A stretch of DNA of 46,983 nucleotides from Clostridiales bacterium (GTDB lineage Bacteria > Bacillota_E > Sulfobacillia > Sulfobacillales > JAIMBI01), in assembly GCA_027318915.1 (NCBI GenBank), contig DAHVOH010000018.1:1-46983 (forward strand). Reading direction: 5' to 3'. The notes below the pieces were generated by a model that ran no database searches, was not told the DNA's origin, and worked only from the letters and a program-made list of their open reading frames with translations. Below, one piece after another: positions 27,602 to 38,177 of the stretch. The position numbers and the translations under genes are program-made. The number at the start of each line of letters is the position of its first letter. Within the stretch, counting starts at the first letter, position 1.

Positions 27602-27961
27602 TCATCCCCGTGTCAGAACCACCGCCGCCACCAGTACCAGCACATGCCAGACTTGGTCGGTCATGATGAGAAGCCACTGGTCGTCCACCCGCGTGACGCC
27701 CTGCACATGGCGCCCCCACCACCGGACGAACGTCCGCCGGTCCAGGATGGCGTGACTCACAAACACCAGCGCCACCGCCAGGGGCGCCATGCCGCCGACC
27801 AGCTCCCCGGCGGCCGCCACGCACGCCGTATAGACCGCGCTGTGGACCAGCAGCGCACTCCACCGTACCGTCTTCTCCCGCGCCATCCAATTGGTCTGCA
27901 CCAGAAAATCGCCCACCAGGTGCCCCACCAGCAACGCCTCAAACAGATTCACCGCCGTCAT
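27602..27961 (-). CDS. DUF3307-like small membrane protein
   Basis: About 119 residues with three or four hydrophobic helices: [18 protein letters not shown], the stretch around [32 protein letters not shown] and [38 protein letters not shown] and SHAILDR match the pattern of the uncharacterised DUF3307 family; the function is unknown. The ATG at 27961 has AAAGG directly against it, so the GTG at 27952, eight bases from that site, may be the true start. It follows the cyclase gene by 28 bases on the same strand, hence probably the same operon, and converges with the PAS kinase gene. Confidence 0.7.
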   Translation of the reverse strand: MTAVNLFEALLVGHLVGDFLVQTNWMAREKTVRWSALLVHSAVYTACVAAAGELVGGMAPLAVALVFVSHAILDRRTFVRWWGRHVQGVTRVDDQWLLIMTDQVWHVLVLVAAVVLTRG

Positions 27962-27989
27962 CCTTTGCCCGAATACCTGATGGGGTCGC

Positions 27990-29087
27990 TCACCGCCGCC
28001 CCATGACCTGATACAGGGACAGCGCCTCCTCCTTGCCGCGCACACGCACCGGCTCCCAGGCCTGCAACTCCACGACGTCCTCGACCGCCGCGGCGGTGTT
28101 CCGGCTGATGAGAATGGCGTTCGGGGTCTCGCGGGTCAACTCCTCGATGCGCGCGGCAACATTGACCGGATCCCCAATCACGGTGTATTCCACCCGATCC
28201 TCGGATCCGATGTTCCCCACCACCACTTCGCCGGTGTTGATGCCGATGCCGATCTGAATCGTCGTCGCCAGGCGCGGCGCCCACTCGGCATTGAACCGGT
28301 CCAGTCGGCTCTTCATGTCCAGGGCGCACAGGACCGCATTGACCGGGTTGTCCAGTGACGAGAGCGGCGCCCCGAAGACAGCCAACAGGCCGTCGCCCAA
28401 AAATTTGTTGACCGACCCCTGATGCCGTCGAACCGCCTCCGACATGGTCGCAAAGTAGGCGTTCAGAAAGCTGACGACGTCCTTGGGCGCCAGCCTGGCC
28501 GACAGGGCGGTGAAATTGCGGATGTCCGCCATCAGCACCGAAACGATGCGGGCTTCCCCTTCCAGCAGCGACGCGTCGTCCTGCCGGGCCAGCATGTCCC
28601 GAACGACATGCTCCGGCACGTATTTTTGAAACAGGCGCACCACGCGCTCCTGCTCCGCCACCCGTTCCTGCAGCTCCGCCATCAGCTGCCGTTCGCGGCG
28701 CTGCAGACGCACCAGATCGGCGGCTCCGTTCAGCGTCATCAAGAGCTCCTGCTCGTCCCACGGCTTGGTGACGTACCGGTACACGCGGCCGGTGTTGATG
28801 GCCTTGATGACGGCATCCACATCGCTGAACCTGGTCAGGATCATGCGCACCGTATCGGGGAACTCCGGCGTGATGGCCTCGAGGAACTGCACCCCCATCA
28901 TCTCCGGCATGCGCTGGTCGGTAATGACGATGGGGATGTCGTGCGCCCGGAGCAGCCCCAGCGCCTCGCGCCCCGATACGCTGGTGTAAATGGTGTAGTG
29001 GCGCCGAAAGGCGGCGCGGAACGCCACCAGGTTGTGTTCTTCGTCGTCCACATAGAGAACGCCCATCGGCTCGCGATTGCTCATCAT
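27990..29087 (-). CDS. Response regulator fused to class III adenylate cyclase
   Basis: A 365-residue protein. Residues 1-120 are a receiver: acidic pocket DDE at 14-16, phosphoacceptor Asp57 in [12 protein letters not shown], and Lys108 in YVTKPW. A coiled coil (~125-155) connects to a class III nucleotide cyclase domain (~180-365). The whole catalytic set is visible: metal-binding Asp188 ([11 protein letters not shown]) and Asp232 ([12 protein letters not shown]), adenine-specifying Lys228 and Asp306 ([11 protein letters not shown]), and transition-state residues Asn309 and Arg313. The product should therefore be cAMP, made when the receiver is phosphorylated. The start is the ATG at 29087, nine bases from GGAGAGG. 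It lies 78 bases after the large kinase gene on the same strand, so that kinase, or the PAS kinase, is the likely phosphodonor. Confidence 0.9.
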   Translation of the reverse strand: MMSNREPMGVLYVDDEEHNLVAFRAAFRRHYTIYTSVSGREALGLLRAHDIPIVITDQRMPEMMGVQFLEAITPEFPDTVRMILTRFSDVDAVIKAINTGRVYRYVTKPWDEQELLMTLNGAADLVRLQRRERQLMAELQERVAEQERVVRLFQKYVPEHVVRDMLARQDDASLLEGEARIVSVLMADIRNFTALSARLAPKDVVSFLNAYFATMSEAVRRHQGSVNKFLGDGLLAVFGAPLSSLDNPVNAVLCALDMKSRLDRFNAEWAPRLATTIQIGIGINTGEVVVGNIGSEDRVEYTVIGDPVNVAARIEELTRETPNAILISRNTAAAVEDVVELQAWEPVRVRGKEEALSLYQVMGRR

Positions 29088-29165
29088 GCGCTCCATCCTC
29101 TCCAAGTGCCTTGACCGGGGCGGGATCGCCGCCGACCGCGGCGTCTTTGCCCGTCGCGCATCGCG

Positions 29166-32100
29166 TCAAGCCGACGTGGTCGACGCCGGCTGGCGAATCG
29201 GCATCCGCACCGTGAAGGTGGTGCCTCGCCCCGGCTCTGTCTCCACCGTCATCGTGCCGTGATGGCGCTGGATGATGCCGTAGCTGATGGACAGCCCCAG
29301 GCCCGTGCCCACGCCCACCGGTTTGGTGGTGAAGAACGGCTCGAAGATCCGGCTCACAATCTCCGGCGGGATGCCGGGGCCCGAATCTTGAAAGCGCATC
29401 ACCACCTCATCCCCCTCGGCGCGAACCTGAATGCGAATCCGTCCCGTGTCGGAAATCGCCTGGATGGCGTTCACCAACAGATTCATGAACACCTGATTGA
29501 TTTGCCCGGGATAGCACTCCACCGGCGGGACCTCGCCGTAATCCCGCTCCACGGCGATGCGGGGATGGTACTGCTTCTTCAGCAACATCAGGGTCGACTC
29601 CAGTCCCTCCCGGACGTCTATCGGTTTGACGTCCCCCTCATCAACGCGGGAGAAGCTTCTCAACCCGCGCACAATTTCGGCCGTCCGCCGCGATCCTTCC
29701 TCGATGCCCTGCAGCAACTGGCGAATCTCCTCCTCCAAAAGCGGCAGGTCCAACGTTTCGGCCAGTGTCTCCGCCGCGCGCCAATCGCCGCGCGCCGCCC
29801 CCTCGCGGTAGCGGGCCACCACGTCCAGCACATCCTCAATGTCACGCCGGAGCGACGGCACGCTCGACACCATGAAGTTGACCGGATTGTTGATCTCGTG
29901 CGCCACCCCGGCCGTCAATTGGCCCAGCGACGCCATCTTCTCGGTCTCGACCATCTGCCGCTGCGCGCGGCGCAGGTTCTCCAGCGTCTCCTCCAGTTCG
30001 GCCGTGCGCACGCGCACCCGCTCCTCCAAATGCTCGACCAGGCGGGCATTTTCCAGGGAGACGGCGGCTTGGCCGGCCAGCATCTCCAGCAGGCCCACCC
30101 GCTCGGGCGTGAACGCGCGCACCATCAGGCGATTCTCCAGATACAGCACGGCCACCGTCGTGCCCTGCTTGACCACCGGCAGGCACAGCACCGACCGGAC
30201 CCCACGCCGCCCCAGAGACGGATCCCGTCCAAAGCGCGCATCGGTGGCCACATCGTCCACCAGCACGGTCTCCTGCGTGCGGAGCGCATACTGGATGACG
30301 GCGCGGGAGACGTAGGGGCTTCGCGCCACCGGCAGACCGGTCGGGATGCCGTCCGAGCCGCCGGCCACATCCTGTGCCACGTCCACAAACCACTGTCCAT
30401 CACGCTCCAGCACCAGCGCGCCGCGGTCCGCTCCCGCGTTCTCCATCGCCATCGCGAGGATGAGCGTGAGCAGTTGATCCAGCTGAATGGTCGCCGAGAT
30501 GGCCTGAGCCGTCCGCACCACCGTTTCCACATCCAGGGAGGCGACATCGCCCGTCGACGCGGTGCGCGAACCGACCCCGCCCTCGTGAGCCGGCGTCCCG
30601 GCCCCGGCCAGCCACTCGGACAGTTCCGCGTGACGGGCATCCAGCTCCGCCACCATCCGATCGGCGCCCCACCGGCCAAACACCCGGCGAGCCGCCAACA
30701 GATGGCCGATCGCCGCATGTCCGCGCCCCGCCTCCCGGTGCCAACGCGCGGCCTGTTGATGGGCCAGGCCCTCATAGACCGGAAAGCCGGCGGCCGCCAG
30801 CCCCGCGATCGCCTCCTCGAACAAGCGGCCGCATCGTTCGCCGCGGCCGGCCGCCTCTTGACGGAGGGCCTGCACCAGGGCCAGCTTGCCGCCATAGTTG
30901 GCCGGGCAGCTCTCGGCCCAGACGGTCAACATCCGCGTCAACCGATTGAGCCGCCGCCGCTGCTCGACGCCAAGCGTCCCGGCGACGTCCCCTCGCGCCA
31001 GACCCACCGCTTCCAGAAAACGCAGTTCCGGAATCACGAAGTCGATGGTTTCCGTCGAAATGATGGACCTCCCAGCGGCCGCATGACGGAGGGCCGCGGC
31101 GTGATCGTCCGCCAGCAGGCTCGCCAACGCTCCCAGATACGCCTGGGTCAGCATCAGGTCGGGATCCTGCAGCATCGCCTCGGGATCCGCGCCACCCGGG
31201 GAGGGTGCCGCCTCCGCGTCCCCTCCGTGCCACCGCTCCAGGGGCGCGACGATGGCCCGCAGCGTCGCCTCCGGCATCGGCAGACCATGGTCGCGACAGG
31301 CCACCAGCATCGAGCGGGCATGGGCCACCACCACCGGCAGATCCTCACCGGCCAGCAGCCTGGCCAGGACCCATCCGGGCGACTGCACGTAGGCGTAGGC
31401 CGCCGCCCCAATCTTGTGGGCATATTCGTGGTACCACTGCAGATAGCTGACGGTGTCGGACAGCGGATGGCGCCAATGCGACAGCGCCATGCCGAAGAGT
31501 CCGCGGGCGTTCAACAACGCGTTGTCGTCCTGGAGTCGATGCGCCAGCTGCATGCCCGCCCAGCCGAAATCGTAGGCCTGGTCCAACTGGGTCCGGTTTC
31601 CCGGATCCACCAACGGCGCGAATCCGAAAAACCCGATGACGGAGCGCCCATGCCAGCCGTGCTGCAGCGACAGCTCCATCAGTTTGAGCTGATGGTAGGC
31701 GACCCACGCGCGGTTGTGGCCGCCGGCGTTGGCGGCCATCACCAGAAGACCCATGACACTGCCCAGCAGAGCATCGTCGGACACCGGCACCTCGGCCAAC
31801 AGCTGGTCGGGTGTACGGTCGCCCACCAAGTCCAGGACGCGGCGGTATTGCCGCCGCGCCGCCGCCATACCCAACCGGCGCGGGACCGTGATCCCGGCCG
31901 CCCGCTGCCAGCGGCGGCTCAGCCGGCGAAGGCTCTCCGCGTCTCCCCGTACGGTGTAGACATTCATGATGGGACCCGCGGTCTCCAGGGATTCGGCCAA
32001 GGTCCGGGCGTGGGACTGGAGCACGTCGCCGGTGGCGAGCGCCTCGTCGAGGCGATGCAGGGCCACTTCCGTCCGCAGCTTGGTCTGAAACAAGGTCCAC

Positions 32101-34481
32101 GTCAACTCATGCTCCGTCTGCCAGGCCGAGGCCGGCAGGTGCGCCACCCCGGCGGCCAGAAACTCCCACGCCGCCGCGAACGATCCGGTGCGCCGGGCCT
32201 GCTGCGCCGCATTCAGATTGGCTCGGGCGGCCCGCACGCGCTCGTCGTCGCCGACCAGCGCCGGACCGGCGGCGTTGAAATGCCGGGCCAGCCCAAAAGC
32301 ATCCGGGTCCGCCTCTTCGCCCGAGGCGCTCTCCCCCTCCAAGGCCAGCGCGAGGCGCCGGTGGAGGGCCAGCCGGGAGCCTTCCGGCAAGGCCTGATAG
32401 ACGGCTTCCTGCACGCGGGCATGAGCCAGCCGGAACCGGGGCCGCCGCGCGATGCCCGACTCGGCCTGCGAGCCCGACGCCCTGCCGGCGGTCCAAACCA
32501 CCTCCACCAGCCCTCTTGCTTCCAACGGCTCCATGGCGGCGCCAACCTCCACGGTCGACAGATCGAGAGCCGACGCCAACGGGCCGGCAGCCAGCGCGGA
32601 GCCCGCGCACGCCATGGCATCCAGCACCCGGCGTGCGGACGGCGTCAAGCTGGGCAAGTCCTGCAGCAGCATCTGGGCGACATTGTCCGTCATCGGCAGC
32701 CGGTCGATGGCGATCAACGACCACTTCCAACGACCTGTCTCGGCATCAAACGCCAGGACCTGCCGCTGCACCAGGGTGTGCAGAAATTGGGACACGAAGA
32801 GCGGCTGCCCGCCCGTCTTGGCGGCAATCGCGCGGGCCAGATCCTCCACCCGCTCCGGAACGGTCGAGAGGCTGTGAGCCGTCCAGCGGGCGATGTCCGA
32901 GACTGTCAGGGGTCTGAGGGCCAGTTCCCCGTATGCCACCGATTCCCGCCAGCGAGCCCGGGCCGCCGTCAGACGGCCCGCGTCCGCATCCGGGCGCGCC
33001 GCTCCTAAAATCAGCAGGCCGGTCACGTTGCCTTCCGCCAAGAGATCCGCCAGTAGCGCCAAGCTTTCCTCATCCGCCCACTGCAAATCGTCCAACGTCA
33101 GCAGCACCGGGTGGTCGGGTCCGGCCAGCAACTCCACCAAGGTCCGCAAGACCCGATGCAGCTCCTGTCCGGAGGGGGCGGGGCCCACCTGGGCATCCAT
33201 GCCCGTCAGGGCGCCCCAGTGGGACAATATCGTCAAATGCCGGGCTTCCGGCCCCAGGCCATTGACCAGCCGCGCCTGCCACGCGTCGAGCTCGGCGTCG
33301 GGCAGCTCCAGAATCCGCATCAGCACATCGTCCAGCGCCGCGATCCAGCCCGCGTAGGGCACGGCCCGCAGATCCGGACGATATCCCGCGCCGATCGCCC
33401 AGCCCGACGAGAGAGCCAACCGACTTTTCGCTTCCTCTAAAAATCGGGTCTTTCCGGATCCCTCCGCTCCCAGTACCAGCCAGAATTCGGCGCCGCCCGC
33501 GCAGACCGCGGTCCAGGCCCGCTCCACCTCGCTCCAGCTGCCCTCTCGCCCGTACAGCCGTCCCTCCGTCCGAACGAGGCCGAGGCGATCCCGCACGCCG
33601 ATGTCCTGCGGATCCAAAGAGACCCCGGCCTGCTCGGCGTGGGCGCAGCGTTCCAAATCGTGACAGACGCCCCGGGCCGTCTGATAGCGGTTCTCCGGAT
33701 CCTTGGCCAGCAGGTGCATCACCACCGCGGAGAGAGCCGGATCAATCGCCGGGTCGACTTCATGCGGGGGCTTGGGCGTCACCGTGAGGTGCTGATGCAC
33801 CCAACCCAAGGGCGTGGCGGCCGCAAACGGCAAATGGCCGGTCAGGAGCTGGTACAACGCAACGCCGAGCCCGTACAGGTCAGCGCGCGCATCCACGGCG
33901 CGGCGGATGCGTCCCGTCTGCTCCGGCGCCAGATAGGCGAGCGTGCCCTGCAGATGCTCCGCCATCACGGGCGCCTGCCACTCCCGGCGAAATCGCGTGG
34001 CCAAGCCGAAATCCGCCAACATCACGTGAAGATCGCTCGGGCGGATGAGAAAGTTGGCCAAAGCCAAATCATGATGGATCACGCCCGCCTCATGCACGGC
34101 CGCGACCGCTTCGGCCATCTGGACCGCGACCTGAAGGCGCCGGCCCAGGTCACGCGGCTGTTCCGCCAGCCACACGTCCAAGCCGACGGCGCCGACGTCC
34201 TCGAACAGGAGGACCGGCCGACGGTCCGCGGAGGCCAACGCGATGAACGGGACGATGCGCGGGTGGCGCAGACTCTCCAGGATGGCCGCCTCCCGGGCAT
34301 AGCGCTCGGCCCACACGGCGTCCTGGCCGTCGCTCGCCGGCATCTTCAAAATGACCGGCCGGTTCTGTTCGCGGCACTGCGCGCGCACCACTCGCGTCGC
34401 CCCGCTCTGGTGCAGCGTCGCGATCTCGTCCCAACCGCGGCCACGCTCGGATGTCCGGCCGGACACCGGCTTGTGCTCCAC
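29166..34481 (-). CDS. Giant Ser/Thr kinase - AAA ATPase - GAF - histidine kinase
   Basis: A 1771-residue multidomain sensor. Residues ~10-270 are a Hanks-type protein kinase, with VILKMPA as the probable lysine, the catalytic loop [10 protein letters not shown] in place of HRDLKPEN (catalytic Asp near 140) and LADFGLA. Residues ~310-620 are an AAA/STAND ATPase: Walker [14 protein letters not shown] near 342, Walker [17 protein letters not shown] long helical repeat region follows (~640-1300), then a GAF domain (~1325-1475), a coiled coil, the phosphoacceptor His in [18 protein letters not shown] (near 1525) and an ATPase domain with [10 protein letters not shown] and [12 protein letters not shown]. 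The same architecture is known from cyanobacteria and other bacteria. It is all cytoplasmic and the signal is unknown. The GTG at 34481 has GGGGGAGG nine bases upstream. It lies between the MFS-cNBD gene and the REC-cyclase gene on one strand. Confidence 0.9.
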   Translation of the reverse strand: MEHKPVSGRTSERGRGWDEIATLHQSGATRVVRAQCREQNRPVILKMPASDGQDAVWAERYAREAAILESLRHPRIVPFIALASADRRPVLLFEDVGAVGLDVWLAEQPRDLGRRLQVAVQMAEAVAAVHEAGVIHHDLALANFLIRPSDLHVMLADFGLATRFRREWQAPVMAEHLQGTLAYLAPEQTGRIRRAVDARADLYGLGVALYQLLTGHLPFAAATPLGWVHQHLTVTPKPPHEVDPAIDPALSAVVMHLLAKDPENRYQTARGVCHDLERCAHAEQAGVSLDPQDIGVRDRLGLVRTEGRLYGREGSWSEVERAWTAVCAGGAEFWLVLGAEGSGKTRFLEEAKSRLALSSGWAIGAGYRPDLRAVPYAGWIAALDDVLMRILELPDAELDAWQARLVNGLGPEARHLTILSHWGALTGMDAQVGPAPSGQELHRVLRTLVELLAGPDHPVLLTLDDLQWADEESLALLADLLAEGNVTGLLILGAARPDADAGRLTAARARWRESVAYGELALRPLTVSDIARWTAHSLSTVPERVEDLARAIAAKTGGQPLFVSQFLHTLVQRQVLAFDAETGRWKWSLIAIDRLPMTDNVAQMLLQDLPSLTPSARRVLDAMACAGSALAAGPLASALDLSTVEVGAAMEPLEARGLVEVVWTAGRASGSQAESGIARRPRFRLAHARVQEAVYQALPEGSRLALHRRLALALEGESASGEEADPDAFGLARHFNAAGPALVGDDERVRAARANLNAAQQARRTGSFAAAWEFLAAGVAHLPASAWQTEHELTWTLFQTKLRTEVALHRLDEALATGDVLQSHARTLAESLETAGPIMNVYTVRGDAESLRRLSRRWQRAAGITVPRRLGMAAARRQYRRVLDLVGDRTPDQLLAEVPVSDDALLGSVMGLLVMAANAGGHNRAWVAYHQLKLMELSLQHGWHGRSVIGFFGFAPLVDPGNRTQLDQAYDFGWAGMQLAHRLQDDNALLNARGLFGMALSHWRHPLSDTVSYLQWYHEYAHKIGAAAYAYVQSPGWVLARLLAGEDLPVVVAHARSMLVACRDHGLPMPEATLRAIVAPLERWHGGDAEAAPSPGGADPEAMLQDPDLMLTQAYLGALASLLADDHAAALRHAAAGRSIISTETIDFVIPELRFLEAVGLARGDVAGTLGVEQRRRLNRLTRMLTVWAESCPANYGGKLALVQALRQEAAGRGERCGRLFEEAIAGLAAAGFPVYEGLAHQQAARWHREAGRGHAAIGHLLAARRVFGRWGADRMVAELDARHAELSEWLAGAGTPAHEGGVGSRTASTGDVASLDVETVVRTAQAISATIQLDQLLTLILAMAMENAGADRGALVLERDGQWFVDVAQDVAGGSDGIPTGLPVARSPYVSRAVIQYALRTQETVLVDDVATDARFGRDPSLGRRGVRSVLCLPVVKQGTTVAVLYLENRLMVRAFTPERVGLLEMLAGQAAVSLENARLVEHLEERVRVRTAELEETLENLRRAQRQMVETEKMASLGQLTAGVAHEINNPVNFMVSSVPSLRRDIEDVLDVVARYREGAARGDWRAAETLAETLDLPLLEEEIRQLLQGIEEGSRRTAEIVRGLRSFSRVDEGDVKPIDVREGLESTLMLLKKQYHPRIAVERDYGEVPPVECYPGQINQVFMNLLVNAIQAISDTGRIRIQVRAEGDEVVMRFQDSGPGIPPEIVSRIFEPFFTTKPVGVGTGLGLSISYGIIQRHHGTMTVETEPGRGTTFTVRMPIRQPASTTSA

Positions 34482-34543
34482 TTCGCGCCACCTCCCCCGG
34501 GTGCCTCGACCCTGCGGCCCACCGTGATGCCGACCCCGATGCC

Positions 34544-36391
34544 TCACGCGCTGGCCAGCAGATTCACATACTCCGTGGTCCGGCGAAGCCGCTCCGACAG
34601 AATCCGGGCCAGGTCCGTCATCAGCTGTCGAGCCAGTTCCGGCTCCGCCTCGGCCAGTCGTCGGAATCCCTCCCATTCCAGCCGGCGGACCACGCCGGCC
34701 TGGACCCCGCGAATAGCCGCGGAGCGGGGGGCCGCGTCCACGAACGCCTGCTCCCCGAAGACGGCGCCCGGCTCAATGAGCGTCAAGCGGCGGTCTCCGC
34801 CGCCGGGCGCGGGCACCAGCACTTCCAGCTCTCCGCTCTCCACCAGATACAGCGCGCGATCCACGGCGCCCCGCTCGACCAGCACGTCCCCCGGCGCGAA
34901 CCGCTCCGTGGTGGTGAAGGCCAGCAGCTTCTCCCACTCCGCCGGGCCGAGGCCGGCCAGCAGCACCATCCGCTCGGCCCGCATCGGAATGCCGAAGTCG
35001 GACCCGACCCCGCCTGCGCGCGGCGCGTAGGCCGCCGCGGCGCCCTGGGTCACCACCTCGACTTCCTCCGCGACGGCCGGCGCCGGACTGGCCGCTTCCA
35101 CACCGGGCAGCGCGGCCTCCGTCACCTGTCCGGCCGCGGCCTGGTCGCGCACGACCCTCAGACGCAGATAGCCCCCGGCCACGCGGAAGCAATACGCACC
35201 GATGAGGGCCAGCCCAATCATGCCGCCGTAGAGTTCCAGCGGCACGCGAAGCAGGACGCTGCCGAGCGACATGCCGACAAACATGCCCAGGTAGGTGCCG
35301 GTGTTGACGGTGGAGAAGTAAAGCCCCTCACTGCCCGCCGGAGGAAGCTCCCCCAGCAGATCATTCAGCTTGATGCTCCAAATCACCTCGCCGAAACTGT
35401 AGAGCACCATGCCGACAATCCAGGCGGCCACGGTGTCGATGACGCCGCCGACGGCCAGTCCGAGACCGGTGCCCAGCATCCCCACGCCGAACCACAGATA
35501 CGGATGCCGGGCCGGCAGGATCCGCATCACGACGGGCTGAAACAGCACCACAACCACCGAGTCGATAGCGATGAGGGGCCCGAACCACCGGCTTCCGTCC
35601 GCAATGGCCGCCGTCAGCCGGAGCGGCACCGTGGAACTGAGCTGGCTTTCCATGAAAATGAGCAGCACCAGGGTCACCGCGGCAAACAGCAACGCCCGAT
35701 CCGATGCCGCCGCCCGCAGAGACGCCAACGGGCCGGGTCGACGCCGCCGCGGTCCGGCCGGCGCGACGGCGGGGTCCCCCCGGAAAAACATGCCCAGGAC
35801 GACCGCCGCCATCACCACCCGCAGCCCCAACAGCACCACGAACGGCGTCACCGAGTGACCGGCGGCCAGAAATTCCGCCGCCACCAACAGCCCCACCAGG
35901 ACGCCGACGTTCTGGGTCCAGTACAGGTAGTTCTGCACCGCCCCCCGATGCTCGGGGTTGACCACTTGATTCAAGAGGGCTTGAATGCCATTGGCGGACA
36001 TGGGGCTGACCGCACCGGCCAGGATCAACAGCACGGCCGCGCCCCAATACGCATGCACGACCGCCAGCGCGCCGTAGGCCAGCCCTTGCATGACCATGGC
36101 CGTCGCATACGTGCGGGCCACCCCCACGTGGTCGGAGACCAATCCGCCCACCACCCCCAGCAGCAATCCGGACAGGAAGGGCAGGCCGACCAGAAACCCG
36201 GTGGCGCCCACGGAGAAGTGGAGCTGCGCATGGAAATAAATGGCCATGAAGGGAATGACCATGTAACTGGAGATCTGGCTCAGCAGCGTCACGCCCATCA
36301 ACAGGGCCACACGCGCATCCCGGAGCACCTCCCGCAGCGGGGGCCGCGGGGGCGCCGCCCCCTCCGTCACCTCGGCCTGGCTCACGCGCAC
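34544..36391 (-). CDS. MFS transporter fused to a cyclic nucleotide-binding domain
   Basis: A 615-residue fusion. Residues ~20-430 are a 12-helix MFS transporter (VGLPFLSGLLLGVVGGLVSD at loop 2-3, MSANGIQALLNQVVNPEHRG, EVIWSIKLNDLLGELPPAG) of the drug-efflux/DHA-like type. A linker rich in Ala, Val and Glu (~435-480) leads to a CRP-like domain (~490-605): FAPGDVLVERGAVDRALYLV, then the phosphate-binding cassette GAVFGEQAFVDAAPRSAA, with the Gly-Glu and Arg that contact the cyclic phosphate and ribose. Transport would thus be gated by cAMP or cGMP. The gene is 62 bases upstream of the giant kinase gene and about 5.5 kb from the cyclase gene, on the same strand. The GTG at 36391 or the in-frame GTG six bases on follows AAGGAAGGG. 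Confidence 0.87.
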   Translation of the reverse strand: MRVSQAEVTEGAAPPRPPLREVLRDARVALLMGVTLLSQISSYMVIPFMAIYFHAQLHFSVGATGFLVGLPFLSGLLLGVVGGLVSDHVGVARTYATAMVMQGLAYGALAVVHAYWGAAVLLILAGAVSPMSANGIQALLNQVVNPEHRGAVQNYLYWTQNVGVLVGLLVAAEFLAAGHSVTPFVVLLGLRVVMAAVVLGMFFRGDPAVAPAGPRRRRPGPLASLRAAASDRALLFAAVTLVLLIFMESQLSSTVPLRLTAAIADGSRWFGPLIAIDSVVVVLFQPVVMRILPARHPYLWFGVGMLGTGLGLAVGGVIDTVAAWIVGMVLYSFGEVIWSIKLNDLLGELPPAGSEGLYFSTVNTGTYLGMFVGMSLGSVLLRVPLELYGGMIGLALIGAYCFRVAGGYLRLRVVRDQAAAGQVTEAALPGVEAASPAPAVAEEVEVVTQGAAAAYAPRAGGVGSDFGIPMRAERMVLLAGLGPAEWEKLLAFTTTERFAPGDVLVERGAVDRALYLVESGELEVLVPAPGGGDRRLTLIEPGAVFGEQAFVDAAPRSAAIRGVQAGVVRRLEWEGFRRLAEAEPELARQLMTDLARILSERLRRTTEYVNLLASA

Positions 36392-36474
36392 ACACCCTTC
36401 CTTTCTCCGCCTATGGGCACCAAAGGGGTCTGGCCGGTCTCCCCACGTAAATCCGCCGCGCGGCGTTACGACCG

Positions 36475-37764
36475 TCAGCTGGTGGCTTCACCGGCAATGT
36501 CCTCGAGGGTGCGCGCCTTGGTCTCAATGCCGAGCCAAAACGTCAGCAGCCCCGCCGCGGCGAGGGCGGCGCCCGCTCCCGCCACCACGCCCTGCAGTCC
36601 GTAGCGGGAATCCAAAAGTCCGATGGCCACCACGCCCGCCACCGCCCCCACCCGACTGACGGCCGTACCCACACCCATGGCGGTGGCCCGCTGACGGGTG
36701 GGAAACACCTCGGCGGGGTAGACGCCCGTCACCAGTCCGCCCATCATGCTGAGCGCGTTGGCCAGCCCCACCACAATCAAAAACAGGGCGAACGACCGCT
36801 CCGCCGGCAGCAGCGCCCACGCGCCCATCAACAGGCCCGGCACCAAAAAGCTGGTTCCCTGGAGCCGTCGCCGACCCCAGCGGTCGATGGCCAGCATGCC
36901 CACCAGCGAACCCGCCACGCCGAGGCTCGTCACCACCCCCGCCCCCAACAGGGATGGCTCCGTCCCGGTCATGCCCGACTTTTGGAGCAGGTAGGGCAAC
37001 AGCAGGCCGATCCCGTAGGCGGCAAAGTCGTAGAAAAACCATGGCGCGCACACCAGCGCCCAGCGCCGGAACCGCTCCCCTCGCCGCAGGGCGGCGGGAC
37101 GGTAGCGAAACGGTTCCAGGCCGTACTGCGCCACCACCGCCTCGCCCTGGCCGATCCGGCCGGCGGCGGTGAGCCAGCGCGGAGACTCGGGCACCCGTTG
37201 GCGCAGGACCAGAGCGAACGCCGCCGGTAAAGCGGGGAGCCCCAGCAGGAGCCGCCAGGCGACTCCGGGCGGAAACATGGCGGCCGCGCCGGCGGCCAGG
37301 AGGTAGGCCACCACGCTGCCGACGGCCCAGAAGAGCCAAACGAATCCCAATTGATATCCGCGCGAGCGCGTGTGGGCCATCTCCGCCACGTAGGCCGACG
37401 AGATGGCGTAGTCGGCGCCGATGGCCATCCCCATCACCAGCCGACTGACCAGCAGCACGTCGACGTCGGGAGCGGCGGCCGACGTCAGGGCGCACAGGAT
37501 GAAGATGACCAGGTCATAGGCGAAGACACGCCGCCGCCCCAGCCGGTCGGTGATCCAGCCGGCCAGCGCGCCTCCGACCAGCGTGCCCACGACCACCGAC
37601 GCCACCACCAGAGTGGAGAACACATGGCCGAGATGGAAGTCGGCCGCGACCCAGGCCAGGATGGCCCCTATCACGGCCAGATTGTATCCGTCCAGGCCCA
37701 AGGAGATCCCCGCCGCCGTACGGAGGCGCCCCAGCATCGCCGCCCCGCTCTGCTCCGTGGTCAT
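36475..37764 (-). CDS. MFS transporter (sugar porter / organic acid symporter type)
   Basis: A 429-residue protein with 12 predicted helices. Helix 1 has LGLDGYNLAVIGAILAWV, the loop 2-3 motif is GWITDRLGRRRVF, followed by SRLVMGMAIGADYAISSAYVAEM, PESPRWLTAAGR between the halves, and AIDRWGRRRLQG and YPAEVFPTRQRATAMG in the second half. These are features shared by sugar porters and aromatic acid:H+ symporters; the substrate is unknown. Its ATG at 37764 overlaps the stop of the lone receiver gene (ATGA), so the two are translationally coupled, an unusual pairing of a receiver with a permease. Confidence 0.85.
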   Translation of the reverse strand: MTTEQSGAAMLGRLRTAAGISLGLDGYNLAVIGAILAWVAADFHLGHVFSTLVVASVVVGTLVGGALAGWITDRLGRRRVFAYDLVIFILCALTSAAAPDVDVLLVSRLVMGMAIGADYAISSAYVAEMAHTRSRGYQLGFVWLFWAVGSVVAYLLAAGAAAMFPPGVAWRLLLGLPALPAAFALVLRQRVPESPRWLTAAGRIGQGEAVVAQYGLEPFRYRPAALRRGERFRRWALVCAPWFFYDFAAYGIGLLLPYLLQKSGMTGTEPSLLGAGVVTSLGVAGSLVGMLAIDRWGRRRLQGTSFLVPGLLMGAWALLPAERSFALFLIVVGLANALSMMGGLVTGVYPAEVFPTRQRATAMGVGTAVSRVGAVAGVVAIGLLDSRYGLQGVVAGAGAALAAAGLLTFWLGIETKARTLEDIAGEATS

Positions 37765-38135
37765 GGGGACTTCCGGTCCAGCAGCGTCTCGATTTTGCCC
37801 AGCAACCGGGGAAAGTCCACCGGCTTGGTGTCGAAGTCGTCGCACCCGGCCGCCAGGGTCCGGTCCCGATCCTCGGCCAGGGCGTGCGCCGTCAGCGCCA
37901 GGACCGGGATATCGGAGGTTTCCGGACTGTTCTTGATCCGACGCGTCGCCTCCCACCCGTCCATGACCGGGAGACTCATGTCCATCAGCACCACGTCCGG
38001 GTGCTCGGCTGCGGCCATCCGCACGCCATCGGCTCCGTTCACCGCCACCAGCACCGTGTACCCCCGCCGCATCAGCCGACGCGACAACATGTCGCGGTTG
38101 AGTTCGTTGTCCTCCACCAGCAGAATCTTGGCCAT
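37761..38135 (-). CDS. Stand-alone response regulator receiver
   Basis: A 124-residue single REC domain. The acidic pair is in LLVEDNELNRDM, the phosphoacceptor aspartate in VVLMDMSLPVMDGWEATRRIK, the switch Thr in LALTAHAL and the conserved Lys in FDTKPVDF. It has no output domain, like CheY- or Spo0F-type phosphorelay carriers. It lies 42 bases after the hybrid kinase gene, its likely partner, and overlaps the start of the MFS gene. ATG 38135 is the only reasonable start; the site upstream is AAAGGAG. Confidence 0.92.
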   Translation of the reverse strand: MAKILLVEDNELNRDMLSRRLMRRGYTVLVAVNGADGVRMAAAEHPDVVLMDMSLPVMDGWEATRRIKNSPETSDIPVLALTAHALAEDRDRTLAAGCDDFDTKPVDFPRLLGKIETLLDRKSP

Positions 38136-38177
38136 ATTGGCGGTCGGCTCCTTTCTCCCGCGTCACCCGGGCGCGCG

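Noticed and set aside
29259..33008. Very long plus-strand open frame (1249 codons)
   Set aside because: It is antisense to the giant kinase gene, whose frame shows clear domains. The plus frame is rich in His, Arg and Gln, has no recognisable motif and is a by-product of GC-rich codon use.
34482..34676. Longer N-terminus of the giant kinase
   Set aside because: The extension is Gly/Arg/His-rich, overlaps the end of the MFS-cNBD gene, and the GTG at 34481 has a near-ideal ribosome binding site.
37765..38166. N-terminal extension of the MFS at 36475-37764
   Set aside because: This stretch is the receiver gene read in another frame. The ATG at 37764 overlaps the receiver's stop and begins a proper helix 1.
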